Assembly: GCA_910575475.1 (NCBI GenBank) | Contig: CAJTGD010000027.1 | Location: 1 to 64,000, forward strand | Direction: 5' to 3' | From: Lachnospiraceae bacterium | Lineage (GTDB): Bacteria; Bacillota; Clostridia; Lachnospirales; Lachnospiraceae | DNA: 64,000 bases | Shown: positions 34,242 to 43,751 of the stretch, piece by piece | Layout of the letters: each line of letters starts with the position of its first letter | Numbering within the stretch: the stretch's first letter is position 1 | The notes under the pieces: model-generated | Seen by the model: the letters and a program-made list of their open reading frames with translations, nothing else | Databases searched by the model: none | What the model was told of the DNA's origin: nothing | Program-made: the position numbers and the translations under genes

Positions 34242-35831
34242 ATGAATAGTATGGTATTCGATGTTGTACTGAAAGTCGTTCCGGTGGTTCTGATTCTGCT
34301 GATCCTTCTCATCATCCTGGCATCCGGATATGTGAAGGCATCCCCGGATACGGCTTACATCATTTCCGGTTTGAGAAAGCAGCCGAAGGTGCTGATCGGA
34401 AAAGCAGGCATCAAGATCCCGTTTCTGGAGAAGAAGGATGAGCTGAACCTGCAGCTGATCCCCATTGATGTCAAGACCTCCAGCGCAGTACCCACCGCGG
34501 ATTATATCAATATCCGGGTGGATGCGGCGGTGAACGTGAAGATCAGCGACCAGCCGGAGCGTCTTTCCCTGGCGGCGCAGAACTTCCTGAACCGCCCCAC
34601 CGATTATATCGCCCAGGTATCCAGGGAAGTGCTGGAAGGCAATATGCGCGAGATCGTGGGAAAGATGAACCTGGAAGAGATGGTATCGGACCGCCAGAAG
34701 TTCGCCACACTGGTGAAGGAGAACGCGGAACCGGATCTTGCGGCCATGGGGCTGGACATTGTCAGCTTCAACGTACAGAACTTCGTGGACGGCAACGGCG
34801 TCATTGAAAATCTGGGTGTAGACAACATCGTGAAGATCCAGAAGAACGCGGCCATTTCCAGGGCGGACAGTGAGAAGGAGATCGCCAAGGCTCAGGCCAA
34901 GGCGAAGAAGGAAGCCAACGACGCCCAGGTGACCTCCGAGCTGGAGATCGCCAATGCCCGGGCAAGGGCCCAGAAGGAAAAGGCGGTCGTACAGGCACAG
35001 GCCAACCAGGAGGCAAAGGAAGCGGAGATCAGTGCCGCAACTCTGATCGCCCAGAAGGAAAACGACCTGGAGATCCGCAAGGCAGAGCTTCAGAAGGATG
35101 CGGACACCAAGAAGGCCATCGCCGATTCCGCATACCAGATCCAGAAGGAAACCGAGCGTAAGACCGTGGAGATCGCCACTGCGGACGCGAATCTGGCACG
35201 CCAGGAAAAAGCCATCGCCCTGCAGGAGAAGGAAGTGGAGCTGACAGAGCGCAACCTGGAAGCCACCGTGAAGAAGCAGGCAGAGGCGGAGCGCTATGCG
35301 AAGCAGCAGGAATCCGATGCCAAGCTCTACGAGGTACAGCGCAATTCCGAGGCCCAGCTCTTTGAACGGCAGAAAAACGCGGAAGCAGATAAGTTTGAGC
35401 GGGAGAAGGAAGCGGAAGCATTGAAAGCCACCGCAGAGGCTCAGAAGTATGCCATGGAACAGGAAGCGGAAGGAATCCGCAGCAAGGGTCTTGCGGAAGC
35501 CGAGGCTATCAAGGCAAAGGCGCTTGCAGAAGCGGAGGGTATCGAAAAGAAGGCGGAAGCCATGAAGCAGATGGGCGAAGCCGCGATTCTGGAGATGTAC
35601 TTCAAGGCCATGCCGGAGATTGCCAGAAATATTGCGGAGCCTCTCGGCAAGGTGGATAAGATCACCATGTACGGGGACGGCAATACCTCGAAGCTGGTGA
35701 AGGATATCGTGGGAACCTTTACCCAGGTGTCCGACGGGCTGAAGGAATCCACAGGCGTTGACGTGCAGTCCGTATTATCCGGATTCTTAGGCGCAAAGCT
35801 GGCGGACGATACCGGCGAAGCGGCAAAATAA
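34242..35831 (+). CDS. Flotillin family protein (FloT/YuaG-like)
   Basis: The 529-residue protein begins with one membrane helix (about 10-30), then an SPFH/band-7 domain (about 35-190) and a very long alanine/glutamate-rich coiled coil (about 200-450). Flotillins scaffold membrane microdomains and influence fluidity, wall synthesis and secretion. AAGGAG precedes ATG 34242. Length fits FloT of Bacillus. The NfeD-type partner that often accompanies it is not present nearby. Confidence 0.92.
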   Translation: MNSMVFDVVLKVVPVVLILLILLIILASGYVKASPDTAYIISGLRKQPKVLIGKAGIKIPFLEKKDELNLQLIPIDVKTSSAVPTADYINIRVDAAVNVKISDQPERLSLAAQNFLNRPTDYIAQVSREVLEGNMREIVGKMNLEEMVSDRQKFATLVKENAEPDLAAMGLDIVSFNVQNFVDGNGVIENLGVDNIVKIQKNAAISRADSEKEIAKAQAKAKKEANDAQVTSELEIANARARAQKEKAVVQAQANQEAKEAEISAATLIAQKENDLEIRKAELQKDADTKKAIADSAYQIQKETERKTVEIATADANLARQEKAIALQEKEVELTERNLEATVKKQAEAERYAKQQESDAKLYEVQRNSEAQLFERQKNAEADKFEREKEAEALKATAEAQKYAMEQEAEGIRSKGLAEAEAIKAKALAEAEGIEKKAEAMKQMGEAAILEMYFKAMPEIARNIAEPLGKVDKITMYGDGNTSKLVKDIVGTFTQVSDGLKESTGVDVQSVLSGFLGAKLADDTGEAAK

Positions 35832-35935
35832 GGCTTCGCGTTTAAACCGCGGATTCGTATCTTTTACCTGCTTTGGTAAAACAGACAAGGAAAAGGCCCG
35901 GAGAATTTGTTCGCAGTTCTCAGGTATAGGATAGA

Positions 35936-35985
35936 ACAGCCGCACATATACTCTTGATAAAAGGTGTATGTGTGGCTGTTTTTTT
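35936..35985 (+). terminator. Terminator of the flotillin gene, abutting yqfC
   Basis: A long stem (left arm 35936-35951, right arm about 35964-35980) is followed by a T-run to 35985. It ends one base before the ATG at 35986, so it occupies the position where the ribosome site of yqfC should be. Confidence 0.75.
35945..35952 (+). promoter_or_regulatory. Possible sigma-E -10 element for yqfC
   Basis: CATATACT resembles the sigma-E -10 CATACA-T, with a possible upstream GGTATA (35923-35928) 16 bases away, slightly longer than the usual spacing. Transcripts starting here would lack the left arm of the terminator. Tentative. Confidence 0.3.
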
Positions 35986-36270
35986 ATGGATCATGAACGT
36001 GAAAACGAAGGGCTCAAAAGCCGTCTGGTATCCGCTGCCGGCATGCCGAAGGATGTGGTGCTGGGTGCGGCCGTGGTCACACTTCTCGGCGACTCCGAGG
36101 TGTGCATCGAGAACTACCGCGGGATCATCGAATACACCGAATGCCTGATCCGGGTACAGGCTAAGGGAAAACAGATCCGCCTGCATGGGAAGCATCTGCA
36201 GATCGAATATTATACCAACGACGAAATGAAGATCACAGGAACCATATGCTCCCTGGAATTCTGCAAATGA
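35986..36270 (+). CDS. yqfC: Sporulation protein YqfC (YabP family)
   Basis: The 94-residue protein carries the family core GMPKDVVLGAAVVTLLGD and ENYRGIIEYTECLIRV. YqfC is a sigma-E controlled protein of the mother cell in Bacillus, always next to yqfD, as here. ATG 35986 fits the family's usual length but has no ribosome site; ATG 35968 with AAAAGG just before it is an alternative that would add Met-Cys-Gly-Cys-Phe-Phe. The start is therefore unsure. Confidence 0.85.
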   Translation: MDHERENEGLKSRLVSAAGMPKDVVLGAAVVTLLGDSEVCIENYRGIIEYTECLIRVQAKGKQIRLHGKHLQIEYYTNDEMKITGTICSLEFCK

Positions 36271-36286
36271 AAGAGAGGTAACCAAT

Positions 36287-37612
36287 GTGATACAAGCAAT
36301 CCTTCGATACATACGCGGATATGTGAAGATCCGGATCCAGGGCTATTCGCCGGAGCGGTTTCTGAACCTGTGCCGGTATCATCACATCCTGATCTGGGGG
36401 CTGAGACCAAAGGACAATGCCTACGAGATGTATCTGACGCTGGACGGCTTTCGAAAGCTGCGGCCGATCATCCGGAAGACCCATACCAGGGTGGCCCTGC
36501 TGGAGCGGTGCGGACTTCCCTTCTTCATCCGGAAGCACCGGAAACGGAAAATGTTTCTGGCAGGGGCGCTGATCTGCATCGGGCTCTTGTTTTTCTATTC
36601 CAGCTATATCTGGGATATTCATTTTGAAGGGAATGACAAATGGACCGATCAGACGCTGCTGGAATTTCTGGAAACAAAAGAGGTCTCTCCGGGAATGCCG
36701 AAAAGCAGGGTGGACTGCAGCCAGATCGTCAAGGATATCCGGGCGCGGTATGATGATATCGTGTGGGTCTCCGCCTCCATGGACGGAAGCCGGCTTCGGA
36801 TCCAGATCAAGGAAAATGAGGACACGTTCCGGGAGGAAGAAAAGAGCCTGGATCCCTCCGGCGGGCCGGAAAGTTCCCAAAACGGGAATGCATCCCAGGA
36901 GACGGCCAGGAGCGACGGGGCAGACCAGACCCCGACCGATCTGGTGGCATCCCAGGACGGGGTGATCACCAGCATCATTACCCGCAACGGGGTGCCCATG
37001 GTCCATGTGGGGGATTCGGTAAAAAAAGGGGACCTGCTGGTATCCGGGCGGGTGGAAGTCTTGAACGACGCGGCGGAGGTCATCGGCTACCAGTACCAGC
37101 AGTCGGACGCAGATATCTTTGCGGACACCCAGATGGCTTACAAGGACCAGATTCCCCTCACCTATCAGAAAAAAACATACGATCCCTACGAGCAGCGCAG
37201 GCTCTGGTACATACGGCTGGGACCCTTTCGGATCTCTGCCGGCACCCTTTCCCATGATTTTCCCAAATGGGAAAAGTATACGGAGGAGTACCAGCTCAGG
37301 CTGGGAGAAAACTTTTATCTGCCGGTGGATTACGGCATGATCTGTATTAAATCCTATCAAACGAAAGAAAAAAAACACTCAAAACAGAAGCTTCAGGAGA
37401 TTTTGACGAAAAATTTTACACAATTTTCCAAAGAAATGGAAGAAAAGGGTATTCAAATTTGTGAAAATAGTGTTAAAATACATGTGTACAAAAATTCTGC
37501 CGTTGCCAGCGGCACCCTGTATCTGAATCAGAAGATCACAGAGACGGCAGATACGGAAATTCTGACGATTGAAAGGAACGAACAGGATGAGTCTAACGGA
37601 ACTGATGGTTGA
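36287..37612 (+). CDS. yqfD: Sporulation protein YqfD
   Basis: The 441-residue membrane protein has a basic N-terminal domain, one clear membrane helix (about 86-104, FLAGALICIGLLFFYSSYI) and a large outer domain with a serine/proline-rich insert near 185-220. YqfD is needed for spore development in Bacillus, where yqfC-yqfD-phoH-ybeY are neighbours. The start is GTG 36287 after GAGAGG. Its end overlaps phoH by 26 bases. Confidence 0.88.
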   Translation: MIQAILRYIRGYVKIRIQGYSPERFLNLCRYHHILIWGLRPKDNAYEMYLTLDGFRKLRPIIRKTHTRVALLERCGLPFFIRKHRKRKMFLAGALICIGLLFFYSSYIWDIHFEGNDKWTDQTLLEFLETKEVSPGMPKSRVDCSQIVKDIRARYDDIVWVSASMDGSRLRIQIKENEDTFREEEKSLDPSGGPESSQNGNASQETARSDGADQTPTDLVASQDGVITSIITRNGVPMVHVGDSVKKGDLLVSGRVEVLNDAAEVIGYQYQQSDADIFADTQMAYKDQIPLTYQKKTYDPYEQRRLWYIRLGPFRISAGTLSHDFPKWEKYTEEYQLRLGENFYLPVDYGMICIKSYQTKEKKHSKQKLQEILTKNFTQFSKEMEEKGIQICENSVKIHVYKNSAVASGTLYLNQKITETADTEILTIERNEQDESNGTDG

Positions 37613-38591
37613 CATTCCAGCAGAACATGAGAATAATGTATTTGGACAGTTTGACAACTATGCAAAGAAGATCGAGCGTACCTTCCGCGTGACTCTGATC
37701 GCGCGGGAAGGCGCGGTGAAGGTCCTGGGGGAAGGCGCGGCGGCAGAGAAGGCCAGGCGTGTCCTGACCCAGCTTACGGAGCTTTCCAGGCGGGGCAATA
37801 TCATTACCGAACAGAATGTGGATTACGCCATTTCCCTGGTATTCGAGGATCAGGAGGAGGCCCTTGTGGAGATCGACAGGGACCTGATCTGCTATACCCT
37901 TCAGGGGAAGCCCATCAAGCCCAAGACACTGGGACAGAAGAAGTATGTGGATGCCGTCAAGGGCGGCATGGTCACCTTCGGACTGGGGCCTGCCGGAACG
38001 GGGAAGACCTATCTGGCGATGGCCATGGCGGTCACTGCATTTAAAAATAACGAGGTGAGCCGGATCATCCTGACCCGGCCGGCCATCGAGGCGGGAGAGA
38101 AGCTGGGCTTCCTTCCCGGCGACCTGCAGAGCAAGATCGATCCCTACCTGCGTCCGCTCTATGACGCCCTGTACCAGATCATGGGGGCGGAGGCTTTTCT
38201 GAAAAATTCGGAGAAGGGGCTGATCGAAGTGGCGCCTCTGGCATATATGAGGGGGCGTACACTGGACAACGCGTTTATCATTCTGGATGAGGCTCAGAAT
38301 ACGACGCCTGCTCAGATGAAAATGTTCCTGACCCGGATCGGCTTCGGGTCCAAGGTCGTGATCACAGGGGATTCCACCCAGAAGGACCTGCCGTCGGGAA
38401 CGGTATCGGGCCTGGATGTGGCGGTCAAGGTGGTCAAAAATATCGAGGACGTGAAGATCTGTACGCTCACCAGCAAGGACGTGGTGCGCCATCCGCTGGT
38501 CCAGAGGATCGTCAAGGCATATGAGGATTATGAGAAGAAGGAAATGCGCTCCGGAGGAAACGTGGGGCGGAACAGACGGCGGCGGAATTAA
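37587..38591 (+). CDS. phoH: PhoH-like ATPase
   Basis: The 334-residue P-loop protein has FGLGPAGTGKTYLAMAMAV (Walker A) and AFIILDEAQNTTP (Walker B). PhoH proteins are thought to act in RNA handling together with the neighbouring YbeY. ATG 37587 lies inside the end of yqfD, so translation is coupled. A basic C-terminal tail (RRRRN) could contact RNA. Confidence 0.92.
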   Translation: MSLTELMVDIPAEHENNVFGQFDNYAKKIERTFRVTLIAREGAVKVLGEGAAAEKARRVLTQLTELSRRGNIITEQNVDYAISLVFEDQEEALVEIDRDLICYTLQGKPIKPKTLGQKKYVDAVKGGMVTFGLGPAGTGKTYLAMAMAVTAFKNNEVSRIILTRPAIEAGEKLGFLPGDLQSKIDPYLRPLYDALYQIMGAEAFLKNSEKGLIEVAPLAYMRGRTLDNAFIILDEAQNTTPAQMKMFLTRIGFGSKVVITGDSTQKDLPSGTVSGLDVAVKVVKNIEDVKICTLTSKDVVRHPLVQRIVKAYEDYEKKEMRSGGNVGRNRRRRN

Positions 38592-38673
38592 CCTTTGGGC
38601 TTTGGAGAGGAAACTGTTTGAAACCTGCCGTGCCGTGTAAAGCGTATGACTGAACAGATAAAGGAGAATGACC

Positions 38674-39177
38674 GTGAGTACAGCGAGTATCTATTATGAA
38701 GAAGAGGGCGGCATCCGTCTGCCCTTTGACCCGGAGACTGTAGCAAGGACAGTGATCGAGGAAGCTCTGGAATATGAAGGATGCCCCTTTGAGGCGGAGG
38801 TGAATCTGCTTTTGACAACGGATGAGGAGATCCATGCCATGAACCGGGAATTCCGGCAGATCGACGCCCCTACGGACGTGCTTTCATTTCCCATGCTGGA
38901 ATATCAGAACCCGGGGGATTTTTCGGGCTTCGAAGAGGAGGAAGATTCCTTCGATCCGGAGTCGGGAGAGCTTCTGCTGGGGGATATCGTGATCTCCAAG
39001 GATAAGGTCCTGAGGCAGGCGGAGGAATACGGGCATTCCCCAAAGAGAGAATTTGCTTTTCTGATCGCCCATAGTATGTTACACTTATTTGGATATGACC
39101 ATATGGAAGAGGACGAACGCCTGGTCATGGAACAAAAGCAGCGGGAGATCCTGGAGCGTGTGGGAATCCTGCGGTAA
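38674..39177 (+). CDS. ybeY: Endoribonuclease / rRNA maturation factor YbeY
   Basis: The 167-residue metalloprotein has the zinc motif HSMLHLFGYDH. YbeY acts in 16S rRNA 3'-end maturation and ribosome quality control. I prefer GTG 38674, seven bases after AGGAG (38662-38666); ATG 38668 is only one or two bases from it. An acidic insert (GFEEEEDSFDPESGE) before the conserved LLGDIVIS lengthens it slightly. Confidence 0.93.
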   Translation: MSTASIYYEEEGGIRLPFDPETVARTVIEEALEYEGCPFEAEVNLLLTTDEEIHAMNREFRQIDAPTDVLSFPMLEYQNPGDFSGFEEEEDSFDPESGELLLGDIVISKDKVLRQAEEYGHSPKREFAFLIAHSMLHLFGYDHMEEDERLVMEQKQREILERVGILR

Positions 39178-39236
39178 AAAATGCGGACAGATCTGCAATG
39201 TTTTGTGATGCGCACTAAGGTTTACGGAGGATATGA

Positions 39237-40910
39237 ATGTCTGAGATACAGGGAAGAAAACGAAAACAAAAAAAAGATGATTTTCTGATGCAGGGCATGA
39301 TCCTCGCTGTAGCAATGGTTCTGACCAAGGTGATCGGGGTGGTCTACCGGATTCCCCTGACCAATATCCTGGGAGATGAGGGAAACGGGTTTTACGGCTA
39401 TGCCTTTGAGGTGTATGCCATGACCCTCATGCTGTCCTCACTAAGTATCCCTACGGCCGTCTCCAAGCTGGTGGCCGCAAGGGTGGCCATGCGGCAGAGG
39501 CGCAACGCGTTCAGGGTATTTGTCTGCGCGTTTATGCTGTCCGCGGCGGTGGGCATCGTCGTGACGCTGCTGATCTTTTTCGGCGCGGATGCCATTTCCC
39601 TGCATATGATGAAATCTCCACTCAGCGCATATGCCTTAAAGGTCCTGTCGCTGGGTCTGGTCATCGTAGCGATCCTGGGAGTCTTAAGAGGGTATTTCCA
39701 GGGGCTCGGGACCATGCTGCCGACTGCGGTGTCCCAGATCATCGAGCAGGTCATCAATGCGGTGGTCAGCATCGTGGGAGCCAGCATCCTGTTCGGCATC
39801 GGGACGGAGGCGGCGCAGAAGAACGGAGAAGAGCTGCTCGCTCCGGCATACGGAGCCGCTGGAGGAACGCTGGGAACGGTGGCAGGCGCACTGTTCGCCC
39901 TGATCTTTCTGGGCTTCTCATTTTTGATCTACCGCCCGGTGATCTACCGGCAGATCCGCATGGACCATATCCGAAAGCGGGAGAGCTACGGGCGGATCCT
40001 GAAGATCTTGCTTCTGACGATCGCTCCGGTGATCTTCAGCACGGCCATTTACAATATCAACCAGATCCTGGATCTGACCATATTTAACAGCATCATGTCC
40101 GCGCAGGGGTATACGGAAAAGGAATATATGGCCATGCAGGGGATCTTTACCGGAAAATACAATACGCTGATCAATGTGCCCCTTGCCATGGCAAACGGAT
40201 TGGCGGCATCGGTGATCCCCAGCCTGACGGCCGCGGTGACCCAGCGGGATCGGAAACAGATCCACGGGAAGATCTCCCAGACGCTTCGGTTTACCATGGT
40301 GATCGCCATGCCCTGCTTTATCGGGTTCATCGTACTGGCCTCCCCGCTGATGGTGTTTCTGTTCAACGACGACAGCAGGACGCCGGCGGCCCTTTTGATG
40401 CTGGGGGCTGTTACCGTGGTGCTGTACTGTTACTCCACGATCGCCAATTCCATCCTGCAGGGGCTGGACGAGATGGGAACCCCGGCAAGGAACGCCGCGA
40501 TTTCTCTGGTGGTGCATCTGATCGCGTTGTTTATCATGCTTGTGGTGCTGAAATGGAACATCTACGCGCTGGTAGGGAGCAATATCGTGTTTTCCCTCTG
40601 TATGTGCATTCTGAACAGCAGCGCGATCCGAAGCGCCTGCGGCTACCGGCAGGAGGTGGACCGGACGTTTCTCAGGCCGCTGACGGCGGCTCTGATCATG
40701 GGAATCTTTACGTATCTGGCGCATTTGCTTTTGGATATTACCATCGGCGGGCGGTTTATCCCGGTTGCAGGAGCCATTGTGATCGCGGTGATCGTATATG
40801 CGTTCGCCGCTTTGAAGCTGGGCGTATTCACGAGCCAGGACATCAAGGATCTGCCCCAGGGCAAGAAGATCTATCGGATCTGCAGAAAATATCATCTGCT
40901 GCCGAGATAA
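39237..40910 (+). CDS. Polysaccharide/lipid flippase of the MOP superfamily (SpoVB/MurJ-like)
   Basis: The 557-residue protein has about 14 membrane helices and the start KVIGVVYRIPLTNILGDEG typical of SpoVB-like MOP flippases. Such proteins carry lipid-linked wall precursors across the membrane; SpoVB is needed for spore cortex. GGAGG at 39226-39230 serves ATG 39237. The basic N-terminus (GRKRKQKKD) is cytosolic. Its neighbours support either a cortex or a vegetative lipid II role. Confidence 0.87.
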   Translation: MSEIQGRKRKQKKDDFLMQGMILAVAMVLTKVIGVVYRIPLTNILGDEGNGFYGYAFEVYAMTLMLSSLSIPTAVSKLVAARVAMRQRRNAFRVFVCAFMLSAAVGIVVTLLIFFGADAISLHMMKSPLSAYALKVLSLGLVIVAILGVLRGYFQGLGTMLPTAVSQIIEQVINAVVSIVGASILFGIGTEAAQKNGEELLAPAYGAAGGTLGTVAGALFALIFLGFSFLIYRPVIYRQIRMDHIRKRESYGRILKILLLTIAPVIFSTAIYNINQILDLTIFNSIMSAQGYTEKEYMAMQGIFTGKYNTLINVPLAMANGLAASVIPSLTAAVTQRDRKQIHGKISQTLRFTMVIAMPCFIGFIVLASPLMVFLFNDDSRTPAALLMLGAVTVVLYCYSTIANSILQGLDEMGTPARNAAISLVVHLIALFIMLVVLKWNIYALVGSNIVFSLCMCILNSSAIRSACGYRQEVDRTFLRPLTAALIMGIFTYLAHLLLDITIGGRFIPVAGAIVIAVIVYAFAALKLGVFTSQDIKDLPQGKKIYRICRKYHLLPR

Positions 40911-40971
40911 AAATAAAGGATACAGATCCTGACGTTTTTTTAGATATCAAACGCTTCGGAATGAATAAATC

Positions 40972-41000
40972 TTGATAAAAAAACCAATACTTCGTATAAA
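40972..41000 (+). promoter_or_regulatory. Promoter of the BofC-like gene
   Basis: TTGATA (40972-40977) and TATAAA (40995-41000) are 17 bases apart, 40 bases before the gene start. It may drive the following genes up to mutS-mutL. Confidence 0.6.
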
Positions 41001-41039
41001 AGGAGCTGCTGTGAACGGCGGCAAGAGGAGTGGATCCTT

Positions 41040-41432
41040 ATGAAGCAGAAGTATTATATTGGTTTTTTTATGACGGTATTTTTTATGGTCTCCCTGCTCG
41101 GCATCGGATACCAGATGAGCTACCAGTATGTCGTGGACAGGCATGAGGCGCAGGTAAAGGCGGAACAGGAGCAGGAGCGGGAACAGATCCCGGAGGCTCC
41201 CAAGGAAGAGCTGGTTACCACAAAGGGGACGGCCCAGAAGAATGAAGGGTATTATCTCTGCGCTCTGCAGGGATATGTGGTGGTCTATCTGGGCGATCAT
41301 GAGACGATCTATGAGATGACAGAGATCCAGCTTGACACCCTGCCGGACAATGTGCGCTCGGAGGTGGAGTCCGGGAAGTATGTGGAGACGGCCAGGGAAT
41401 TGTATGGATTTTTAGAGAATTATTCCAGTTGA
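41040..41432 (+). CDS. Membrane-anchored protein with a BofC-like C-terminal domain
   Basis: The 130-residue product has one N-terminal membrane helix (about 6-26), a glutamate/glutamine-rich helix (about 33-50) and a small C-terminal domain with GYYLCALQGYVVVYLGDH. That domain resembles the BofC C-terminal fold, which regulates the SpoIVB protease in Bacillus forespores, but the similarity is judged by eye. GAGGAG precedes ATG 41040. It could be a sporulation or general envelope protein. Confidence 0.6.
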   Translation: MKQKYYIGFFMTVFFMVSLLGIGYQMSYQYVVDRHEAQVKAEQEQEREQIPEAPKEELVTTKGTAQKNEGYYLCALQGYVVVYLGDHETIYEMTEIQLDTLPDNVRSEVESGKYVETARELYGFLENYSS

Positions 41433-41445
41433 AAGGACAGGCGCT

Positions 41446-41667
41446 ATGGACGAACAGAAGATAAAACGGATCAATGAATTATACAGGAAATCAAAGGCAG
41501 AAGGGCTGACCGGGGAGGAGCGCAGGGAGCAGAAGCTTCTCCGGGAGGAATATCTGGAGAGCATCCGGGGGAATTTGAGAAGCCAGCTCAACAACATCGA
41601 CATCAGAGAAAAGGATGGAACCATCGTAAATCTTGGTGAAAAATATGGAAACAAAAAAGGAAATTAG
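41446..41667 (+). CDS. DUF896 family small protein (YnzC-like)
   Basis: The 73-residue protein starts with KIKRINELYRKSKAEGLT and has LREEYLESIRGNL, the hallmarks of DUF896. Bacillus members (YnzC, YlaC-like) are small helical cytosolic proteins; YneA-YneB-YnzC links the family to the SOS response, but the function is not settled. AAAGGACAGG precedes ATG 41446. Confidence 0.9.
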   Translation: MDEQKIKRINELYRKSKAEGLTGEERREQKLLREEYLESIRGNLRSQLNNIDIREKDGTIVNLGEKYGNKKGN

Positions 41668-41671
41668 GTAC

Positions 41672-41854
41672 ATGTGGAATGAATTGCCAAAAGACCCCAT
41701 GATCCTGCTGAGTGTGGTCAATACAAAGCTTCGAAATCATTATGACTCGCTGGACGCGTTTTGTCAGGATATGGGGATTGAGAAACAGGAGCTGACGGAC
41801 AGGCTGGGGCAGATTGACTATGAATATATGGAAGAAAGGAATCAGTTTGTATGA
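41672..41854 (+). CDS. DUF4250 family small protein
   Basis: The 60-residue protein has the DUF4250 core LPKDPMILLSVVNTKLR and SLDAFCQDMGI. Its function is unknown. ATG 41672 gives the usual family length, preceded by AGGAAATTAGG. The stop overlaps the miaB start by four bases, suggesting coupled translation with miaB. Confidence 0.88.
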   Translation: MWNELPKDPMILLSVVNTKLRNHYDSLDAFCQDMGIEKQELTDRLGQIDYEYMEERNQFV

Positions 41855-43305
41855 CGATAGATTTGGATAGGATCGATTTAAGCACAGCGGCCCCTGCCGA
41901 AGAACCGGCGCGCCAGTTTTATTTCCTGGCGAAGTGCCGGGAATGGGTGAAGAGCTTTGAGCAGAAGCACGGACGCCCTCCCAGGTCCCATGTGACCACC
42001 TTCGGCTGCCAGATGAACGCCCGGGATTCGGAAAAGCTGGAGGGGATCTTAAAGAACGCCGGATATGTGGAAGAGCCGGATGAAAAAAAGGCGGATTTTG
42101 TCATTTTCAATACCTGCACCGTGCGGGAACATGCCAACCAGAGGCTGTACGGAAGGCTGGGACAGTTAAACCGCAGCAGGAAGCAGAACCCGGAGATGAA
42201 GATCGCGCTGTGCGGCTGCATGATGCAGGAGGCAGAGGTCCTGGAAAAGCTGAAAAAAAGCTATTCCTTCGTGAGCCTGGTGTTCGGAACCCACAACATC
42301 TATAAATTCGCGGAGCTGCTTTGGGCCTGCCTGGATGCAGACCGGATGCTGATCGACGTGTGGGAGGATACGGACAAGATCGTAGAGGATATCCCCAGCG
42401 AGCGGAAGTTTTCCTTCAAATCCGGGGTCAACATCATGACCGGGTGCAACAATTTCTGCAGCTACTGCATTGTTCCCTATGTGAGAGGGCGGGAGCGGAG
42501 CCGTGAGCCAAAGGACATCCTGCGGGAGATTGAGGCTCTGGTTTCGGACGGCGTGGTAGAGGTCATGCTGCTGGGACAGAATGTCAATTCCTATGGAAAG
42601 ACCCTGGAGCATCCCGTCAGTTTTGCAGAGCTTCTGACCCAGATCGAACAGATCGACGGACTGGAACGGATCCGGTTCATGACCTCTCATCCCAAAGATC
42701 TTTCCGATGAACTGATCGAAGTGATGGGAAATTCCAAAAAGATCTGCAGGCATCTCCATCTTCCGATCCAGTCCGGAAGCACCCGGATCCTGGAGAAGAT
42801 GAACCGCAGGTATACGAAAGAACAGTATCTGATGCTGACGGAGAAGATCCGCCGCGCCGTGCCCGATATTTCCCTGACCACGGATATCATCGTCGGCTTT
42901 CCGGGGGAGACGGAGGAAGATTTTCAGGAGACTCTGGACATTGTCCGCCGGGTGCGCTATGACGCCGTGTTTACCTTCCAGTATTCCAAAAGAACGGGAA
43001 CGCCTGCTGCCGTCATGGAAGGGCAGGTGACGCCGGAGGTGATGAAGGACCGGTTTGACCGTCTGCTTGCGGAGGTACAGGCCATTTCCTCGGAGGTCTG
43101 CAGCGTACATACAGGATCTGTCCAGGAGGTACTGGTGGAGTCTGTAAATGACCATGACCCGGCGCTTCTGACCGGGCGCATGAGCAACAACCTGCTGGTG
43201 CATTTCCCGGGGGATCCATCCCTCATAGGGAAGCTTTTTTCTGTCAGGCTGAAGGAATGCAGGGGGTTCTATTACCTTGGCGAAGGAGGACATGTTTTGA
43301 CGTGA
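41851..43305 (+). CDS. miaB: tRNA-2-methylthio-N6-dimethylallyladenosine synthase
   Basis: The 484-residue radical SAM methylthiotransferase has an N-terminal UPF0004 domain with three cysteines (FGCQMN, NTCTVRE, LCGCMMQ), the radical SAM CNNFCSYC and a C-terminal TRAM domain. It adds the methylthio group to i6A37 of tRNAs reading UNN codons. miaA, which makes its substrate, is in the same gene series (48630). It overlaps the genes before and after by four bases. Confidence 0.96.
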   Translation: MTIDLDRIDLSTAAPAEEPARQFYFLAKCREWVKSFEQKHGRPPRSHVTTFGCQMNARDSEKLEGILKNAGYVEEPDEKKADFVIFNTCTVREHANQRLYGRLGQLNRSRKQNPEMKIALCGCMMQEAEVLEKLKKSYSFVSLVFGTHNIYKFAELLWACLDADRMLIDVWEDTDKIVEDIPSERKFSFKSGVNIMTGCNNFCSYCIVPYVRGRERSREPKDILREIEALVSDGVVEVMLLGQNVNSYGKTLEHPVSFAELLTQIEQIDGLERIRFMTSHPKDLSDELIEVMGNSKKICRHLHLPIQSGSTRILEKMNRRYTKEQYLMLTEKIRRAVPDISLTTDIIVGFPGETEEDFQETLDIVRRVRYDAVFTFQYSKRTGTPAAVMEGQVTPEVMKDRFDRLLAEVQAISSEVCSVHTGSVQEVLVESVNDHDPALLTGRMSNNLLVHFPGDPSLIGKLFSVRLKECRGFYYLGEGGHVLT

Positions 43306-43718
43306 AACGGGTAAGCGAATACTTTTTTATCTGGGCCCTGGGAGGGATTCTGTACTATAGCATTGAAGTGACATTCCGTGGATTTTCCCACTGGTCCATG
43401 TTCGTGCTGGGCGGCTTCTGCCTGCTGTTCTTCGGATGGCAGGGCCTGCTGTTAAAATGGCAGGATCCCCTCTGGCTCCAGGTGCTTCGATGCACCCTGT
43501 TTGTGGGGGCAGGGGAATTCATTACGGGCATGATCGTCAATAAGTGGATGAAATGGGGAGTGTGGGATTATTCCAACCAGCCCCTGCAGCTGTTCGGGCA
43601 GGTCTGCATCCCGTTTCTGATCCTGTTTTCCGGGCTCTGTGCGCTGGGGATTTTGATGTCCGGATATCTGCTCCACTGGCTCTACGGGGAAGAGAAGCCC
43701 CATTTTCATGTGCTGTAG
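43302..43718 (+). CDS. Putative ABC-transporter permease-like membrane protein (PF06541/CmpB type)
   Basis: The 138-residue protein has four probable membrane helices and the motif NKWMKWGVWDYSNQPLQL, which is typical of a small integral membrane family often labelled putative ABC transporter permease, without an ATPase partner here. The start GTG 43302 overlaps the miaB stop and has AAGGAGG upstream. Function is unknown. Confidence 0.75.
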   Translation: MKRVSEYFFIWALGGILYYSIEVTFRGFSHWSMFVLGGFCLLFFGWQGLLLKWQDPLWLQVLRCTLFVGAGEFITGMIVNKWMKWGVWDYSNQPLQLFGQVCIPFLILFSGLCALGILMSGYLLHWLYGEEKPHFHVL

Positions 43719-43751
43719 GTTTTCATAGAGATACGAAAGGAAGGCAACGAT

